From assembly GCA_903909375.1 (NCBI GenBank), contig CAIVVM010000037.1, positions 1 to 64,000 of the forward strand: DNA of 64,000 bases, given 5' to 3'. Origin of the DNA: an uncultured Alphaproteobacteria bacterium. GTDB lineage: Bacteria > Pseudomonadota > Alphaproteobacteria > Caulobacterales > Caulobacteraceae. Positions within the stretch are counted from its first letter, which is position 1. Each line of letters starts with the position of its first letter. Shown here piece by piece: positions 16,694 through 26,321 of this stretch. A program made the position numbers and the translations under genes. The notes beneath the pieces were generated by a model. That model was given only the letters and a program-made list of their open reading frames with translations. It was not told where the DNA came from and did no database searches.

Positions 16694-18394
16694 ATGCATT
16701 ATACCGAGTTGAACAAGACCTGGGCCGAACTCACCGGCCCCGGCGCGCCCTTCGAGGTGGCCGAGATCGAGGTGCGCGGCGCGCCGCTCCGGGCTTTCAG
16801 GAATGCGCCGCCGAATGTGCGCGCCGTCTGGCTCTCCACCGCCGCGTTCGCCGAGCGCGACTATCTCGTCTATGAGAACGAGCGCCTGACCTATGCCCAG
16901 TCCCACGCCCAGGTGGCCGCTGTCGCCAACTGGTTGCTGGCCCAGGGCGTGCAGCCCGGCGACCGGATCGCCATCGCCATGCGCAATTTCCCGGAGTGGA
17001 TGCTGATCTACTGGGCCTGCGCCTGCCTGGGCGTGGCCGTGGTCGGCATGAACGCCTGGTGGACCGCCGCCGAGATGGCCTATGGTTTCAATGACGCCCA
17101 GCCCAGGATCGTGTTCGCCGACGCCGAGCGAATCGCCCGGATCGCCGAACAGCCGGACATGCTGGGCGCGTCCCGGCTGGTGGCCGTGCGCGTCGACACC
17201 CTCCCGACCGGCGCGACGCCCTGGTCGGAGGTCATCGCCCATGGCGGCGACCTGCCCGCGGTCGACGTCGATCCCGACGCTGACATGTGCATCTTCTACA
17301 CCTCCGGCACCACGGGCTTTCCCAAGGGCGCCCAGCTCACCCACCGCGGCTGCGTGTCAAACCTGATGAACATGATGTTCTCTGGTCAGGCTCACACGCT
17401 CGCCACCCAGCGCGCCACAGGCGTGGTTCCCGACCCCACGGCCGTGCCGCCCATCCCGGTCACCCTGATCACAACGCCGCTGTTCCACGTGACCGCCAAC
17501 AACTGCGCCGCCTATGCCACGACGGCCGGCGGCGGCAAGATGGTGCTGATGTACCGGTGGGACGCCGGCGAGGCGCTGAAGCTGGTGGAACGCGAGCGGA
17601 TCGGCTCGGTCAGCGGCGTGCCCGTCATGGCGCGCGAACTGGTCACCCATCCGGACTTCGCCAAATACGATACCTCCAGCCTGCTTTCCGTGGGCGGCGG
17701 CGGCGCCCAGTTGCCGCCGGATCTGGTGGCCAAGATCGACGGCACAGTGGCCACTGCCCGGCCCAACACCGGCTACGGCATGACCGAGACCTGCGGGATC
17801 ATCACCTCGATCTCCGGCGATTTCTTCGTGGACAAGCCGGCCAGCTGCGGCCGCGCCATGCCCACCTTCGAGACCCGGGTCGTGGGCGACGACGGCCAGG
17901 TCCTGCCGCCCGGCCAGCCGGGCGAACTCTGGGTCAGGGGCGCGCCGGTCATCAAGGGCTACATCAACCGCCCGGAGGCCACCGCAGACTCCATCACCGA
18001 CGGCTGGCTGCACACCGGCGACGTCGCCTATCTCGACGACGAGGGCTTCATCTTCCTGGTCGACCGCAAGAAGGACATGGTCCTGCGGGGCGGCGAGAAC
18101 ATCTATTGCGCCGAGGTCGAGGCCGTCCTCTATCAGCACGACGCGGTGGCCGAATGCAGTGTGTTCGGCGTGCCGGATGACCGTCTGGGCGAGGAAGTGG
18201 GGGCCGCCGTGGTCGCCCGCCCGGGCATGAGCCTGAGCGGCGAGGCGTTGCGCGCGCACTGCGCCAGCGTCATGGCGAAGCACAAGATCCCCCGCTACAT
18301 CTGGGTGCTGGACACCTCGATCCCGCGCAACGCCAACGGCAAATTCCTCAAGCGCGAGCTTCGCGAAACCCTGGACGTGAAGGACGCTGTCTAG
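16694..18394 (+). CDS. AMP-dependent acyl-CoA synthetase
   Basis: A 566-residue ANL-superfamily ligase that activates a carboxylic acid with ATP and CoA. Motifs: P-loop-like YTSGTTGFPKGAQLTH, the GYGMTETCG adenine site, DGWLHTGDVAYLDDEG with the hinge Asp and RKKDMVLRGGENIY, and the C-terminal catalytic Lys in IPRNANGKFLKRELR. Sequence style fits class I acyl-CoA synthetases for medium/long or aromatic acids. I start at the ATG 16694; the frame is open further left through the hairpin repeats but that part looks non-coding. It is followed at once by the C69-type gene. Confidence 0.92.
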   Translation: MHYTELNKTWAELTGPGAPFEVAEIEVRGAPLRAFRNAPPNVRAVWLSTAAFAERDYLVYENERLTYAQSHAQVAAVANWLLAQGVQPGDRIAIAMRNFPEWMLIYWACACLGVAVVGMNAWWTAAEMAYGFNDAQPRIVFADAERIARIAEQPDMLGASRLVAVRVDTLPTGATPWSEVIAHGGDLPAVDVDPDADMCIFYTSGTTGFPKGAQLTHRGCVSNLMNMMFSGQAHTLATQRATGVVPDPTAVPPIPVTLITTPLFHVTANNCAAYATTAGGGKMVLMYRWDAGEALKLVERERIGSVSGVPVMARELVTHPDFAKYDTSSLLSVGGGGAQLPPDLVAKIDGTVATARPNTGYGMTETCGIITSISGDFFVDKPASCGRAMPTFETRVVGDDGQVLPPGQPGELWVRGAPVIKGYINRPEATADSITDGWLHTGDVAYLDDEGFIFLVDRKKDMVLRGGENIYCAEVEAVLYQHDAVAECSVFGVPDDRLGEEVGAAVVARPGMSLSGEALRAHCASVMAKHKIPRYIWVLDTSIPRNANGKFLKRELRETLDVKDAV

Positions 18395-18411
18395 GCGGTC
18401 GGCGGCGCCCG

Positions 18412-19797
18412 GTGTGCGACACCCTGGTCAGCCTGGCGTCGGCCACCGCGCGCGGCGCGACGCTGTTCGCGAAGAACAGTGATCGCGAGCGCAACGAGGC
18501 CCAGGTTCTGGAGCTCTCGCCCGCCCGCCGCAGCGCCTCGCCGCCGCCGCTCCGGCTGACCTATCTGACGATCCCGGACGTTCCGGAGACCTTCGAGTGC
18601 CTCATCAGCCGCCCGTTCTGGATGTGGGGTGCGGAAATGGGCGCCAATGCCCACGGCGTGGTGATCGGCAACGAGGCGCTCCACGCCCGCACGCCGGCCC
18701 AACGCAAGCCCGCGCTCACCGGCATGGACCTGGTGCGGCTGGCCCTCGAACGCGCCGACACCGCCGCGCGCGCCGTGGACGTCATCATCGAACTGCTGGA
18801 ACGCTACGGCCAGGGCGGCGACTGCGGCCATCTGGGGCGGTTCTACTACAACAACGGCTTCATCATCGCCGACCCGACCGAGGCCTTTGTGCTGGAGACC
18901 GCCGGGCGCTGGTGGGCGGTGGAACGGGTCGCATCGCATCGCTCCCTGTCAAACGCCTATTCCATCGGCCGCGATCCTTCCCGGATCAGCCAGGACTTTC
19001 AGCGGCACGCGGACATCGCCGGCTGGACCGATGCCGGGGGCCGGTTCGACGTGGCCGACTGCCTGATCGACGAAGCGCGTGATCAGGTGAGCTTCGGACG
19101 GGGCCGTTGCGCGCGCGGTCAGGCGTTGCTGGACCGCAAGGCGCCGCAACTGGCGCCCGCCGACATGATGGCGATCCTGCGCGATCACGGCGAAGCGCCC
19201 GACTGGTCGCCGGCCAACACCCGCAACCGCACCCTCTGCATGCATGCCTCCGCCGGCCCGCGCCGCAGCCAGTCGGTAGCCTCGATGGTCAGCGAGATCA
19301 GTGGCGGCCGGGCGGTTCACTGGGTGACCGGAACCTCGGCGCCCTGCACCGGCATCTTCAAGCCGGTGATCCTGGAGGCTGGCCTGCCGGACATCGGGTC
19401 CTCACCCACCGACCGCCACGACGACCAGAGCCTGTGGTGGCGTCATGAACGCCTGCATCGCGCCATGCTGGCGGACTTCGGCCCATCCCTTGCCGGTTTC
19501 GAAGCCGAGCGCGACGCGCTGGAAGCCGACTTCCGGCGCCGCATCGATGCGGCGTTCGCGACGGGCGCGGACCCGACCGCCCTGCGGGCCCTGACCGCCG
19601 CGTGCTGGCGCGAGGCGGATCTGGCCGAACGGCGCTGGACACAGGCCCTGCCCGCTCCCGGTCCCACGCCACCCTCTGACCGACCGCATCGTCGCAGCTG
19701 GGCCCGTCTGAACCAGGTAGCTGGCTTTCCGGCTCAATCCTCCTCGTCGTCGACCTCTTCGCCAGGGTCGCGATCGAGCACCACAAACGCCTCGTGA
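18412..19797 (+). CDS. C69/U34-type Ntn-hydrolase (dipeptidase or acyltransferase-like)
   Basis: A 461-residue protein starting GTG and reading MCDTLVSLASATARGATLFA. Cys2 is the expected N-terminal nucleophile after Met removal, followed by the FAKNSDRERNE motif typical of C69 peptidases/secernin-like hydrolases. Later segments GGDCGHLGRFYYNNGFIIAD and SHRSLSNAYSIG match too. The family cleaves dipeptides or acyl-amides such as carcinine. It has no signal peptide. The last 20 residues are Ser-rich (SSSSTSSPGSRS) and are encoded opposite the acidic tail of the next minus-strand gene, so the true end of this protein is odd. Confidence 0.82.
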   Translation: MCDTLVSLASATARGATLFAKNSDRERNEAQVLELSPARRSASPPPLRLTYLTIPDVPETFECLISRPFWMWGAEMGANAHGVVIGNEALHARTPAQRKPALTGMDLVRLALERADTAARAVDVIIELLERYGQGGDCGHLGRFYYNNGFIIADPTEAFVLETAGRWWAVERVASHRSLSNAYSIGRDPSRISQDFQRHADIAGWTDAGGRFDVADCLIDEARDQVSFGRGRCARGQALLDRKAPQLAPADMMAILRDHGEAPDWSPANTRNRTLCMHASAGPRRSQSVASMVSEISGGRAVHWVTGTSAPCTGIFKPVILEAGLPDIGSSPTDRHDDQSLWWRHERLHRAMLADFGPSLAGFEAERDALEADFRRRIDAAFATGADPTALRALTAACWREADLAERRWTQALPAPGPTPPSDRPHRRSWARLNQVAGFPAQSSSSSTSSPGSRSSTTNAS

Positions 19798-20006
19798 AAC
19801 CGCTTCAGCCCCGCCACAGATGCCTGCACCCGCGCCGTCGCCCCCGCCGCGTCCCCCTGGTTGCTGCTGATCACCGCCAGGTTCGTGCTGGCGATCGCGT
19901 CGGCCAGCGCCTGCAGACAGGCTTTCAGCGCGACCAGATCCTCGGCCACCGCCCCCTCGTCGGCGTCTTCTTCCACCGGATCAATGAAGCCCGAAATATC
20001 TACCAT
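19734..20006 (-). CDS. Small acidic hypothetical protein
   Basis: A 90-residue helical protein, MVDISGFIDPVEEDADEG..., with a central helix LVALKACLQALADAIASTNL and an acidic end DRDPGEEVDDEED. No family is recognised. The start at 20006 has AGGAAC upstream; a longer frame to 20090 is open but less likely. Its 3' end overlaps the C69-type gene by 64 bases on the opposite strand, which is unusual; both frames have plausible codon use, but this one is the weaker call. Confidence 0.5.
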   Translation of the reverse strand: MVDISGFIDPVEEDADEGAVAEDLVALKACLQALADAIASTNLAVISSNQGDAAGATARVQASVAGLKRFHEAFVVLDRDPGEEVDDEED

Positions 20007-20118
20007 CTGCGTTGTTCCTGACTGACCTGAAACGACCTCTACCCTACCGGCTTTGCCGAGGCCCCATTCTATGCGAGAGGCGGATAGCAACCTCGGCGCA
20101 AATCACCAGACCGGACGC

Positions 20119-21897
20119 ATGAAGCAGTTTCTGATCACAACAGCCGGAGTGTTCACTGGATTGCTGATCTTCCTGATCGGGGTGCCCATCCTGATCATCA
20201 GCCTGGCGGTTTCGGCCGCCGCGCCGGCGCCCCTGCCGGGCAAGGCGGTGCTTGAACTCGACCTGCGTGCGCCGTTGAATGACCAGTCCCCGCACAATCC
20301 CCTGCTGGGGCTCGGCGGCGGCACGGACTCCGTCATGTCGATCATCGCCACCCTGCGCCGGGCCGGGACCGACGACCGGGTCAAGGGCCTGCTGGTTCGG
20401 TTGCCCGAAGGTGGCATCGAGCCCGGCATGGCCGACGAGATCCGGCTGGCCTTCAAGCAGTTCCGCGCCGCCGGCAAGCCGATCTACGCCCACAGCCAGG
20501 GCATCTATCCAGCCGGCATTGTGACGACCACCTACATGCTGGGGGCCGCGGCCGATCAGCTGTGGATGCAACCTGGCGCCTCCCTTCAGGTGACCGGCGT
20601 GGCCTCCGAAGACCTGTTCTTCAAGCGCTTCTTCGACAAGTACGGCGTCGTGCCGCAGTACGAGCAGCGCTATGAGTACAAGAACGCCGTCAATGGCTAC
20701 CTGTTCAGCGACTACACACCCGCCCACCGCCAGTCCCAGCTCTCCTGGATCGGCTCCGTCTACGGCTCCAACCTCGGCTTCGCCGCGCAGGACCGCAAGA
20801 CCGACCCTGCAGGCCTGCGCGTGACGCTCGAGGCCGGGCCCTATCTGGCCGATGACGCGCTCAAGCTGAAGCTCATCGACCGGCTGGGGCAAGTTCGCGA
20901 AACCGAGCAGGCCCTGCTGGACAAGGCGGGCGACGGCGCACGGACGGTGGATTTCCACGACTACGCAGACAGCCATCAGGAAGACGACGGCAAGATCGGC
21001 GACTCCATCGCGGTGATCGAAGCCGAGGGCGCCATCCTGACCGGGCGAGATCGGGGATCCAATCCCTTCACCGGCGGCGCAACGATCTACTCCGACGATC
21101 TGGCGGGCGCGATCCTGTCCGCTGCCAGGACCGAGGCTGTGAAGGCCATTGTGCTCCGGATCAATTCGCCCGGCGGTTCAGACACCGCCTCGGAACAGAT
21201 CCTCGACGCCATCCGGGTGGCCAAGGCGGCGGGCAAGCCCGTGGTCGTGTCGATGGGCAGCTATGGCGCCTCGGGCGGCTACTGGATCGCCTCGGAAGCC
21301 TCGGCCATCATTGCCCAGCCCACCACGCTCACCGGCTCGATCGGCGTCTTCGGCGGCAAGTTCGCCCTCGGCCCGGCGTTGGAAAAGTTCGGCGTGGATG
21401 TGCGCCAGACCGGGGTCGGCGGCGAGTACGCCGGCGCCTTTGGCCTGAGCCAGCCGTTCACCGCGACCCAGCGGGCGGCCTTCGGCGGCTGGATGGACCG
21501 GATCTACGAGACCTTCATCGTCCGCGTGTCGACCGGTCGCAAACTGCCGGTCGAGCGGGTGCGCGAGATCGCCAAGGGCCGCGTCTGGACAGGCGCCCAG
21601 GCCCGCACACTGGGCCTGGTCGATGAGCTGGGCGGCTTCTATCAGGCCGTCGACAAGGCCAAGGCGCTGGCCGGTCTGAAGGGCGAGATCCAGTTGCGCC
21701 GGATGACGCCCAGCGAAGGGGCCTTCGAGACGCTGCAGCGTGCGCTCGGCGTCTCCGCCATGTCGGCCCGCACCCTGGCGGCGGCGGCCTGGGTGTTTGG
21801 CGATCCGCGGTCCCAGGCGATCCTGGACCAGGTGAGCGAAGCCAGGCTGCGCGGCGGCCCCGGGGGTATGGTCCTCGCACCGACGCCGCTGAGGTAG
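20119..21897 (+). CDS. sppA: Signal peptide peptidase SppA, 67K type
   Basis: A 592-residue membrane-anchored serine protease that degrades cleaved signal peptides on the periplasmic side. The N-terminus MKQFLITTAGVFTGLLIFLI is the anchor. Two tandem S49 domains follow: the first supplies the general base Lys188 (YEYKNAVNG), the second the nucleophile Ser385 (YGASGGYW). The RVWTGAQARTLGLVDELGG segment is typical. Start chosen for the membrane segment; the frame is open a further 66 bases upstream. Length fits the long form. Confidence 0.95.
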   Translation: MKQFLITTAGVFTGLLIFLIGVPILIISLAVSAAAPAPLPGKAVLELDLRAPLNDQSPHNPLLGLGGGTDSVMSIIATLRRAGTDDRVKGLLVRLPEGGIEPGMADEIRLAFKQFRAAGKPIYAHSQGIYPAGIVTTTYMLGAAADQLWMQPGASLQVTGVASEDLFFKRFFDKYGVVPQYEQRYEYKNAVNGYLFSDYTPAHRQSQLSWIGSVYGSNLGFAAQDRKTDPAGLRVTLEAGPYLADDALKLKLIDRLGQVRETEQALLDKAGDGARTVDFHDYADSHQEDDGKIGDSIAVIEAEGAILTGRDRGSNPFTGGATIYSDDLAGAILSAARTEAVKAIVLRINSPGGSDTASEQILDAIRVAKAAGKPVVVSMGSYGASGGYWIASEASAIIAQPTTLTGSIGVFGGKFALGPALEKFGVDVRQTGVGGEYAGAFGLSQPFTATQRAAFGGWMDRIYETFIVRVSTGRKLPVERVREIAKGRVWTGAQARTLGLVDELGGFYQAVDKAKALAGLKGEIQLRRMTPSEGAFETLQRALGVSAMSARTLAAAAWVFGDPRSQAILDQVSEARLRGGPGGMVLAPTPLR

Positions 21898-22021
21898 GAC
21901 TTGGGCTAATCCGACGGAACGGCGCCGGTAGCGGGACCCCCGGCCAGATAGCGCCCTGCCTGTCAGTGAAGTTAACTGGGCCGGGATGACATCTCGCCAC
22001 CAACGTGAGCCGCATAAGAAA

Positions 22022-22047
22022 GAGGCGGCGGATTGCTCCGCCGCCTC
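22022..22047 (-). terminator. Rho-independent terminator of TonB receptor gene
   Basis: GAGGCGGCGGA, loop TTGC, TCCGCCGCCTC: an 11-base perfect stem 24 bases beyond the receptor stop. On the minus strand it is followed by TTTCTTAT, a T-rich tail. Confidence 0.85.
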
Positions 22048-22070
22048 GTGAAATCAAGCAGTATAAGTGT

Positions 22071-24992
22071 CTAGAAGCGGAGACGCACGCCCGCGAAGGC
22101 CTGACGACCAAAGATGTCGTAATAGGCCGGGACAGTATCCAACGCCTGCGTACCTGACTGGCTGGTTGGGAAGAAGGGCGGATCATTGTCGAACAGGTTG
22201 TTCACGCCGCCATACACCTCAAGCATATCCGTCGCCTTCCAGCGAACGCTCAGATCGTGGTAGAAGGCATCGCTGATCTTGACCACGCTTGCGGCGCCGA
22301 ACAGATCCTCCGGACCCGAGTCGCCGCGGCCAATGTAGCGCGTCGTCCAGCTCGTCCTGACATTGCCCCAGATCCAGCCGAGCGTGGTGTTGCCCTGCGT
22401 CTTGAGCCATCCTTGATCGGAGGTGGAACCGCCAGCTGCGCCAAGGAGATCGATCGGATCAGCGCCGGGCAGAGGCACCTGCTTGGCGTGATCGTAGAAC
22501 GTCCAGATCGAGTTCAACGTCAGTCGGCCCCATCCGTCGAGGCCGGTGAACAGATCGGCCAACTCGACGGCGTAGTTCACTTCGAGATCGATGCCCTTCA
22601 AATCGAGCGAGGCAATATTCTGAAGCTGGTCGTTAACATCCGTCAGAACGAAGGTAGCGCCGGGGACTTCAGGACGGGTGCCGCGACGGACCTGCGAGCA
22701 GAAGACCTCCCGCTGACCAGTCGGCCGCGAATAGCAGAGCTGCGCCAGATTCTGACGACCGATTGTGCTGATCAGACCCTCAAGTTCAATTTGGAAGCGA
22801 TCAACCGTAATGGTCAAATCCTTCAGCACCGCAGGCACGAAGTCGAAGCGACCCGCATCGAGAACAAAGCCGAAGGTCAGGGTGTCGGCGACTTCCGGCG
22901 CGATGTTTGGATTGCCGCCAATAAAGCCGCTGACCGACTGCTGCACAGTCAGGGGAGGACTATAGTTGGCCGGCACGCCATCGGCGAGACAGTTGGCCCG
23001 CAGCGTCGCATTCGTGCTGTTCTGGTAATTGATGCATGGATCGGCCACCACACCGAACGTCTGCGATACACCGGTAACTTCGCCCAGAACAGGCGCGCGA
23101 ACCGCCCGGTTCATCATCGCGCGGAACCGCAGGCCGTCCACCGGAGACCAGTCGCCGCCGTACTTCCAGGTTTCGTACTTGCCGCCCACGTTGGCGTCGG
23201 ACCACCGGTACGCGCCTTCGATATTCAGTTCCCGGATGAAGGGCAGGTCCTTCACGACGGGGGCCTTGCCCTCGACAAAGAATTCCTCCGTGGTGAAGGT
23301 TGTCGAGGGGCTGTCACTGATCTGGTTGCCGGTGGTCAGGCCGAGGTTGATGTCGGTGCTGTAGTCCTCGAACGCTGTAACGCGGCGCGATTCAACACCC
23401 ATGGCGACCTGCAGCGGTCCCGCCGGCAGTTCAAACACGCTGCCGGACAGGTAGGCCAAACCGTTCTCGAGCTCGGAGCGGGAATTCACGCCGCCGGACC
23501 GGAGCAGATAGCCTTGCTCAGCCGCATTGTAGCCATCGAAGGGGTTGATCGGAACACAGCCCTGCGCCCGCGCGGTTGCGTCCACGCAACGGAACGTGCC
23601 CACAGCCGCACCGGGGGTCTGTTCGACGCGAAGGCCCTGGAAGAGACCCTCTCGCGAGACGAGCCCTTCTGTACGCCCCTCAAGGGTGGTCCGGCCCCAG
23701 ACGTAGGAGGCCTCATAGGTCCAGTCCTTGCCAAAGCCCCAGAGGGTCTCTGGTGCGCCACGGAAGCCGAGGGCTAGGCGTGTCGTCTGCCGAAGATTGT
23801 TCGAACCGCGCGCGCCAAGCCCTTCCAGACGCTGCGACCAAGTGATCGCCTGGGTCGGGTTGCTGGATGCGTTCAGCGCCGCGCGCAAAGAGGCGGGGAT
23901 GAACGGATTGTTCGCGGGGATCGAAGGCTCGATGAGGCCGGCCACACGGTCCGTTGAAGACTGGAACGGGTGGGCTTCAAACGGGCCTTTGGTTTCCGAC
24001 GAGCCGTAGTTGAGTTCGAGGAACCCTTCGAGGTTCTCCATCAATTCGTAGTCGGCGTCGGCGGCGAACATGATCCGCTCGGTCGGAATCGCCAGCGAAC
24101 GCTGTGCGTTGCGGTTGTAGCCGTGGGCGGCGACGCTGAAAGCCGTCGCTTGACCGTTGATCAGGGTATAGCTCGCAGGCGCGCCAGCGGGCTGGCCGGT
24201 GATGAAGTAGCGCCCCGTGAGGGGAACGCCTGACCGGGCGGCGGGGCCGCGCACCTGGGCGGCGGGCGGGAACCAAGCGAAGTCATCCGAGCAAAGGAAG
24301 CGGTCGGCGCAGCTGACCAGTCCTTGATAGTCGTACTGCAGCGTCGCGCCGACATGCCCCTTGTCAAAGGAGGTTCCGACCCGGGCGAAGGCGCTGGGGT
24401 TGATATTGTCCCATTCCTTCAAGGCAGCGCCGTAGCTGAAGCCAACTTCCAGGCCCTCGAACTTGCGGTCGGTGATGATGTTGACCACGCCAGACACCGC
24501 GTCGGCGCCGTACACGGCGGACGCGCCGCCGGTGATCACGTCGATGCGAGAGATATTCGCCGACGGGATGGTGTTTAGATCGACGGAGTTGTCGAAAACA
24601 GTGCCTGAGGGCGCGCGTCGACCGTTGATCAGAACCAGCGAACGCGTTGCGCTAAGATTGCGCAGGTTCACTGTGTTCAGGCCCGAGGAGGTCGTCCCCG
24701 AGAACGTCGATTGCGTGCGCGAGCCGCCAAACGAGGGCGCGAACTGCGGCAACGTCGTCAAGGCGTCGGCGAGATTTTCGATACCCTGGTTCTGCAGTCG
24801 CTCCGGCGTCACCATCTGCACGGGCGTCGGCGACTCGACATTGGGACGCGCAATGCGTGAGCCGGTGACCACCAACTCCTCGATTTCCTCCGCACCGCTC
24901 TGGGCGAAAGCTTGCGTCGTAACACCCATCAGGGCGACACCGCAGATCATGGAAGACGCCAACAGGCGCTCCCGCATGGACTTGAATATCAC
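22071..24992 (-). CDS. TonB-dependent receptor
   Basis: A 973-residue outer-membrane receptor. I start at GTG 24992 because GGAGGA lies eight bases upstream; the ATG at 24977 has no close site. A signal peptide (MICGVALMGVTTQAFAQ) is followed by a TonB-box-like EELVVTGSRI and a plug domain with ENLADALTTLPQFAPSFG, LRNLSATRSLVLINGRR and IDVITGGASAVYGADAVSGV. The rest is a 22-strand-type barrel ending in the aromatic FAGVRLRF. This SRI-plug type is abundant in Caulobacterales and often takes up oligosaccharides or peptides. It is not next to its transporter partner, so the ligand is open. Confidence 0.95.
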   Translation of the reverse strand: MIFKSMRERLLASSMICGVALMGVTTQAFAQSGAEEIEELVVTGSRIARPNVESPTPVQMVTPERLQNQGIENLADALTTLPQFAPSFGGSRTQSTFSGTTSSGLNTVNLRNLSATRSLVLINGRRAPSGTVFDNSVDLNTIPSANISRIDVITGGASAVYGADAVSGVVNIITDRKFEGLEVGFSYGAALKEWDNINPSAFARVGTSFDKGHVGATLQYDYQGLVSCADRFLCSDDFAWFPPAAQVRGPAARSGVPLTGRYFITGQPAGAPASYTLINGQATAFSVAAHGYNRNAQRSLAIPTERIMFAADADYELMENLEGFLELNYGSSETKGPFEAHPFQSSTDRVAGLIEPSIPANNPFIPASLRAALNASSNPTQAITWSQRLEGLGARGSNNLRQTTRLALGFRGAPETLWGFGKDWTYEASYVWGRTTLEGRTEGLVSREGLFQGLRVEQTPGAAVGTFRCVDATARAQGCVPINPFDGYNAAEQGYLLRSGGVNSRSELENGLAYLSGSVFELPAGPLQVAMGVESRRVTAFEDYSTDINLGLTTGNQISDSPSTTFTTEEFFVEGKAPVVKDLPFIRELNIEGAYRWSDANVGGKYETWKYGGDWSPVDGLRFRAMMNRAVRAPVLGEVTGVSQTFGVVADPCINYQNSTNATLRANCLADGVPANYSPPLTVQQSVSGFIGGNPNIAPEVADTLTFGFVLDAGRFDFVPAVLKDLTITVDRFQIELEGLISTIGRQNLAQLCYSRPTGQREVFCSQVRRGTRPEVPGATFVLTDVNDQLQNIASLDLKGIDLEVNYAVELADLFTGLDGWGRLTLNSIWTFYDHAKQVPLPGADPIDLLGAAGGSTSDQGWLKTQGNTTLGWIWGNVRTSWTTRYIGRGDSGPEDLFGAASVVKISDAFYHDLSVRWKATDMLEVYGGVNNLFDNDPPFFPTSQSGTQALDTVPAYYDIFGRQAFAGVRLRF

Positions 24993-25331
24993 GTTTCTGG
25001 TCCTCCAGCGTCGCTGCCTGCCCGGCAGCCGCTTCCCACACAAAGAAGGTCCCAGGCACGATAGGCGCCCGGTTACGCCGGAGTTACGAGGTGGGGCGAC
25101 GGATGGTCAACGACATTAGCGTCTTGCAATGTTTCGGGCGCCGACCTGTCGCATTCTGGTCACAGATTGCCGGACCAATGGGGTTTTGCGGTAAGGTTTC
25201 GGCGAAGGGTGTTACCGCGCGGGGCGATTGATCGAACTTTGTGGCCGCGAACGGTCGGAATTGCGGCAGGTTGCGCTTATCCTCGGGCCCCGCCTAACAA
25301 GGTCTAAGGGACTATTTGGCATCGGGAAGGC
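24993..25331. promoter_or_regulatory. Divergent intergenic region, TonB receptor / periplasmic protein
   Basis: About 340 bases with no gene. It must carry promoters for both flanking genes. On the plus strand GCAGGTTGCGCTTATCC near 25265-25281 is a possible promoter core; I could not define boxes with confidence. No repeat or RNA was recognised. Confidence 0.35.
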
Positions 25332-25871
25332 ATGACCATGCGTGCGATCAGATTGGGCCTGGCAGGGATTCTGACACTCGGAGCGGCGGGCGCTGACGCG
25401 CAGGTTCGCCCCCGCGACCGCGCCGGCGCCATCCAGAAACTGATCGACTGCCGCACACTCACCGACAATGCCGCGCGGCTGGCCTGCTATGACACTACCG
25501 CCGCAGCGCTCGACCAGGCCGAGGCCAAGGGCGATATCGTGGTGGTCGACCGGGAACAGGTGAAGGAGGTGCGCAAGCAGGCCTTCGGCTTCAGCCTGCC
25601 ATCGCTCAACGTATTCAACCGGGGCGAAAAGGCCGAGCGCGAAGCGCCGCTGGATCGCATCACCGCGAAACTCACGAACGCCTATCGCAACAGCGGCGGC
25701 AAGTGGGTGATGCAACTGGAAGACGGCGCGGTCTGGGTGCAGACAGACACCGAACCCCTGCCCCGCGGCGCCAAGGCCGGCTCCACCGTGGAGATCCGCC
25801 AGGCGGCGCTCGGCAGCTTCCTTGTGAACGTGGACGGGCAGCGCGCGATCCGGGCCAACCGGTCGAAGTAA
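25332..25871 (+). CDS. Periplasmic hypothetical protein with ARLACYD motif
   Basis: A 179-residue exported protein. The N-terminus MTMRAIRLGLAGILTLGAAG is a signal peptide. Residues about 37-56 (IQKLIDCRTLTDNAARLACY) contain a pair of Cys that may form a disulfide, a pattern shared by a widespread group of proteobacterial periplasmic proteins. The C-terminal half has a small beta domain (GGKWVMQLEDGAVWVQTD) and ends VDGQRAIRANRSK. Function is unknown. A second ATG at 25338 could be the start. Confidence 0.8.
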   Translation: MTMRAIRLGLAGILTLGAAGADAQVRPRDRAGAIQKLIDCRTLTDNAARLACYDTTAAALDQAEAKGDIVVVDREQVKEVRKQAFGFSLPSLNVFNRGEKAEREAPLDRITAKLTNAYRNSGGKWVMQLEDGAVWVQTDTEPLPRGAKAGSTVEIRQAALGSFLVNVDGQRAIRANRSK

Positions 25872-25962
25872 GCCTTCGTCGCCGAGGCCGGTTGGAAGAA
25901 TGCATTTTTCCTCCTCCGTTGGAGCCTACCGGATTCAAACCGTGGCTAGAGGCCACGATTGT

Positions 25963-25980
25963 CCTTCGCCTCTTGTGGGA
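25963..25980. repeat. Partial REP-like repeat arm
   Basis: CCTTCGCCTCTTGTGGGA matches the left end of the repeat at 26036 with one change. The rest of the unit is missing. It lies in a 450-base gap that holds only these repeats. Confidence 0.6.
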
Positions 25981-26035
25981 TTGTTGCGCACTCCAGCGTG
26001 ACCGAGAGGCTCAGACTCCAAGGTGCTCAAGACCC

Positions 26036-26088
26036 CCTTCGCCCCTTGTGGGAGAAGGTGGCAGGCGAAGCCTGACGGATGAGGGGTC
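26036..26088. repeat. REP-like repeat, copy A
   Basis: Starts CCTTCGCCCCTTGTGGGAGA, has a central hairpin CAGGC-GAA-GCCTG and ends GGATGAGGGGTCG. The copy at 26136 is its reverse complement outside the hairpin. Confidence 0.75.
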
Positions 26089-26135
26089 GCGCTGGTCTTT
26101 CGAAAAGAATTCAAGGGCATATTGGAGAGGGTGAT

Positions 26136-26189
26136 CGACCCCTCATCCGACCGCCTGCGGCGGCCACCTTCTCCCACAAGGGGCGAAGG
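26136..26189. repeat. REP-like repeat, copy B (inverted)
   Basis: Starts CGACCCCTCATCCG and ends CCCACAAGGGGCGAAGG. Its central hairpin is CCGCC-TGC-GGCGG: different bases from copy A but the same stem, so pairing rather than sequence is kept. Confidence 0.75.
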
Positions 26190-26235
26190 AGCGCGTGGGC
26201 CGCCGCTCATCACCAATCTGGGGTAACGCAACGCG

Positions 26236-26252
26236 CCCACAAGGGGCGAAGG
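26236..26252. repeat. Partial REP-like repeat arm
   Basis: CCCACAAGGGGCGAAGG repeats the right end of copy B exactly. With the other pieces it fills the gap between the periplasmic protein and oppC. Confidence 0.6.
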
Positions 26253-26321
26253 ATTCTTTCGGCCGGCAACCCGAAGTGTGAATTCCACAATTCCGACGTG
26301 GGAGGAGACCTTGAGGCCGGG

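Noticed and set aside
25963-26252. CRISPR array in the repeat-rich gap
   Set aside because: Copies are few, inverted or partial, with irregular spacers and no cas genes; they fit REP elements.
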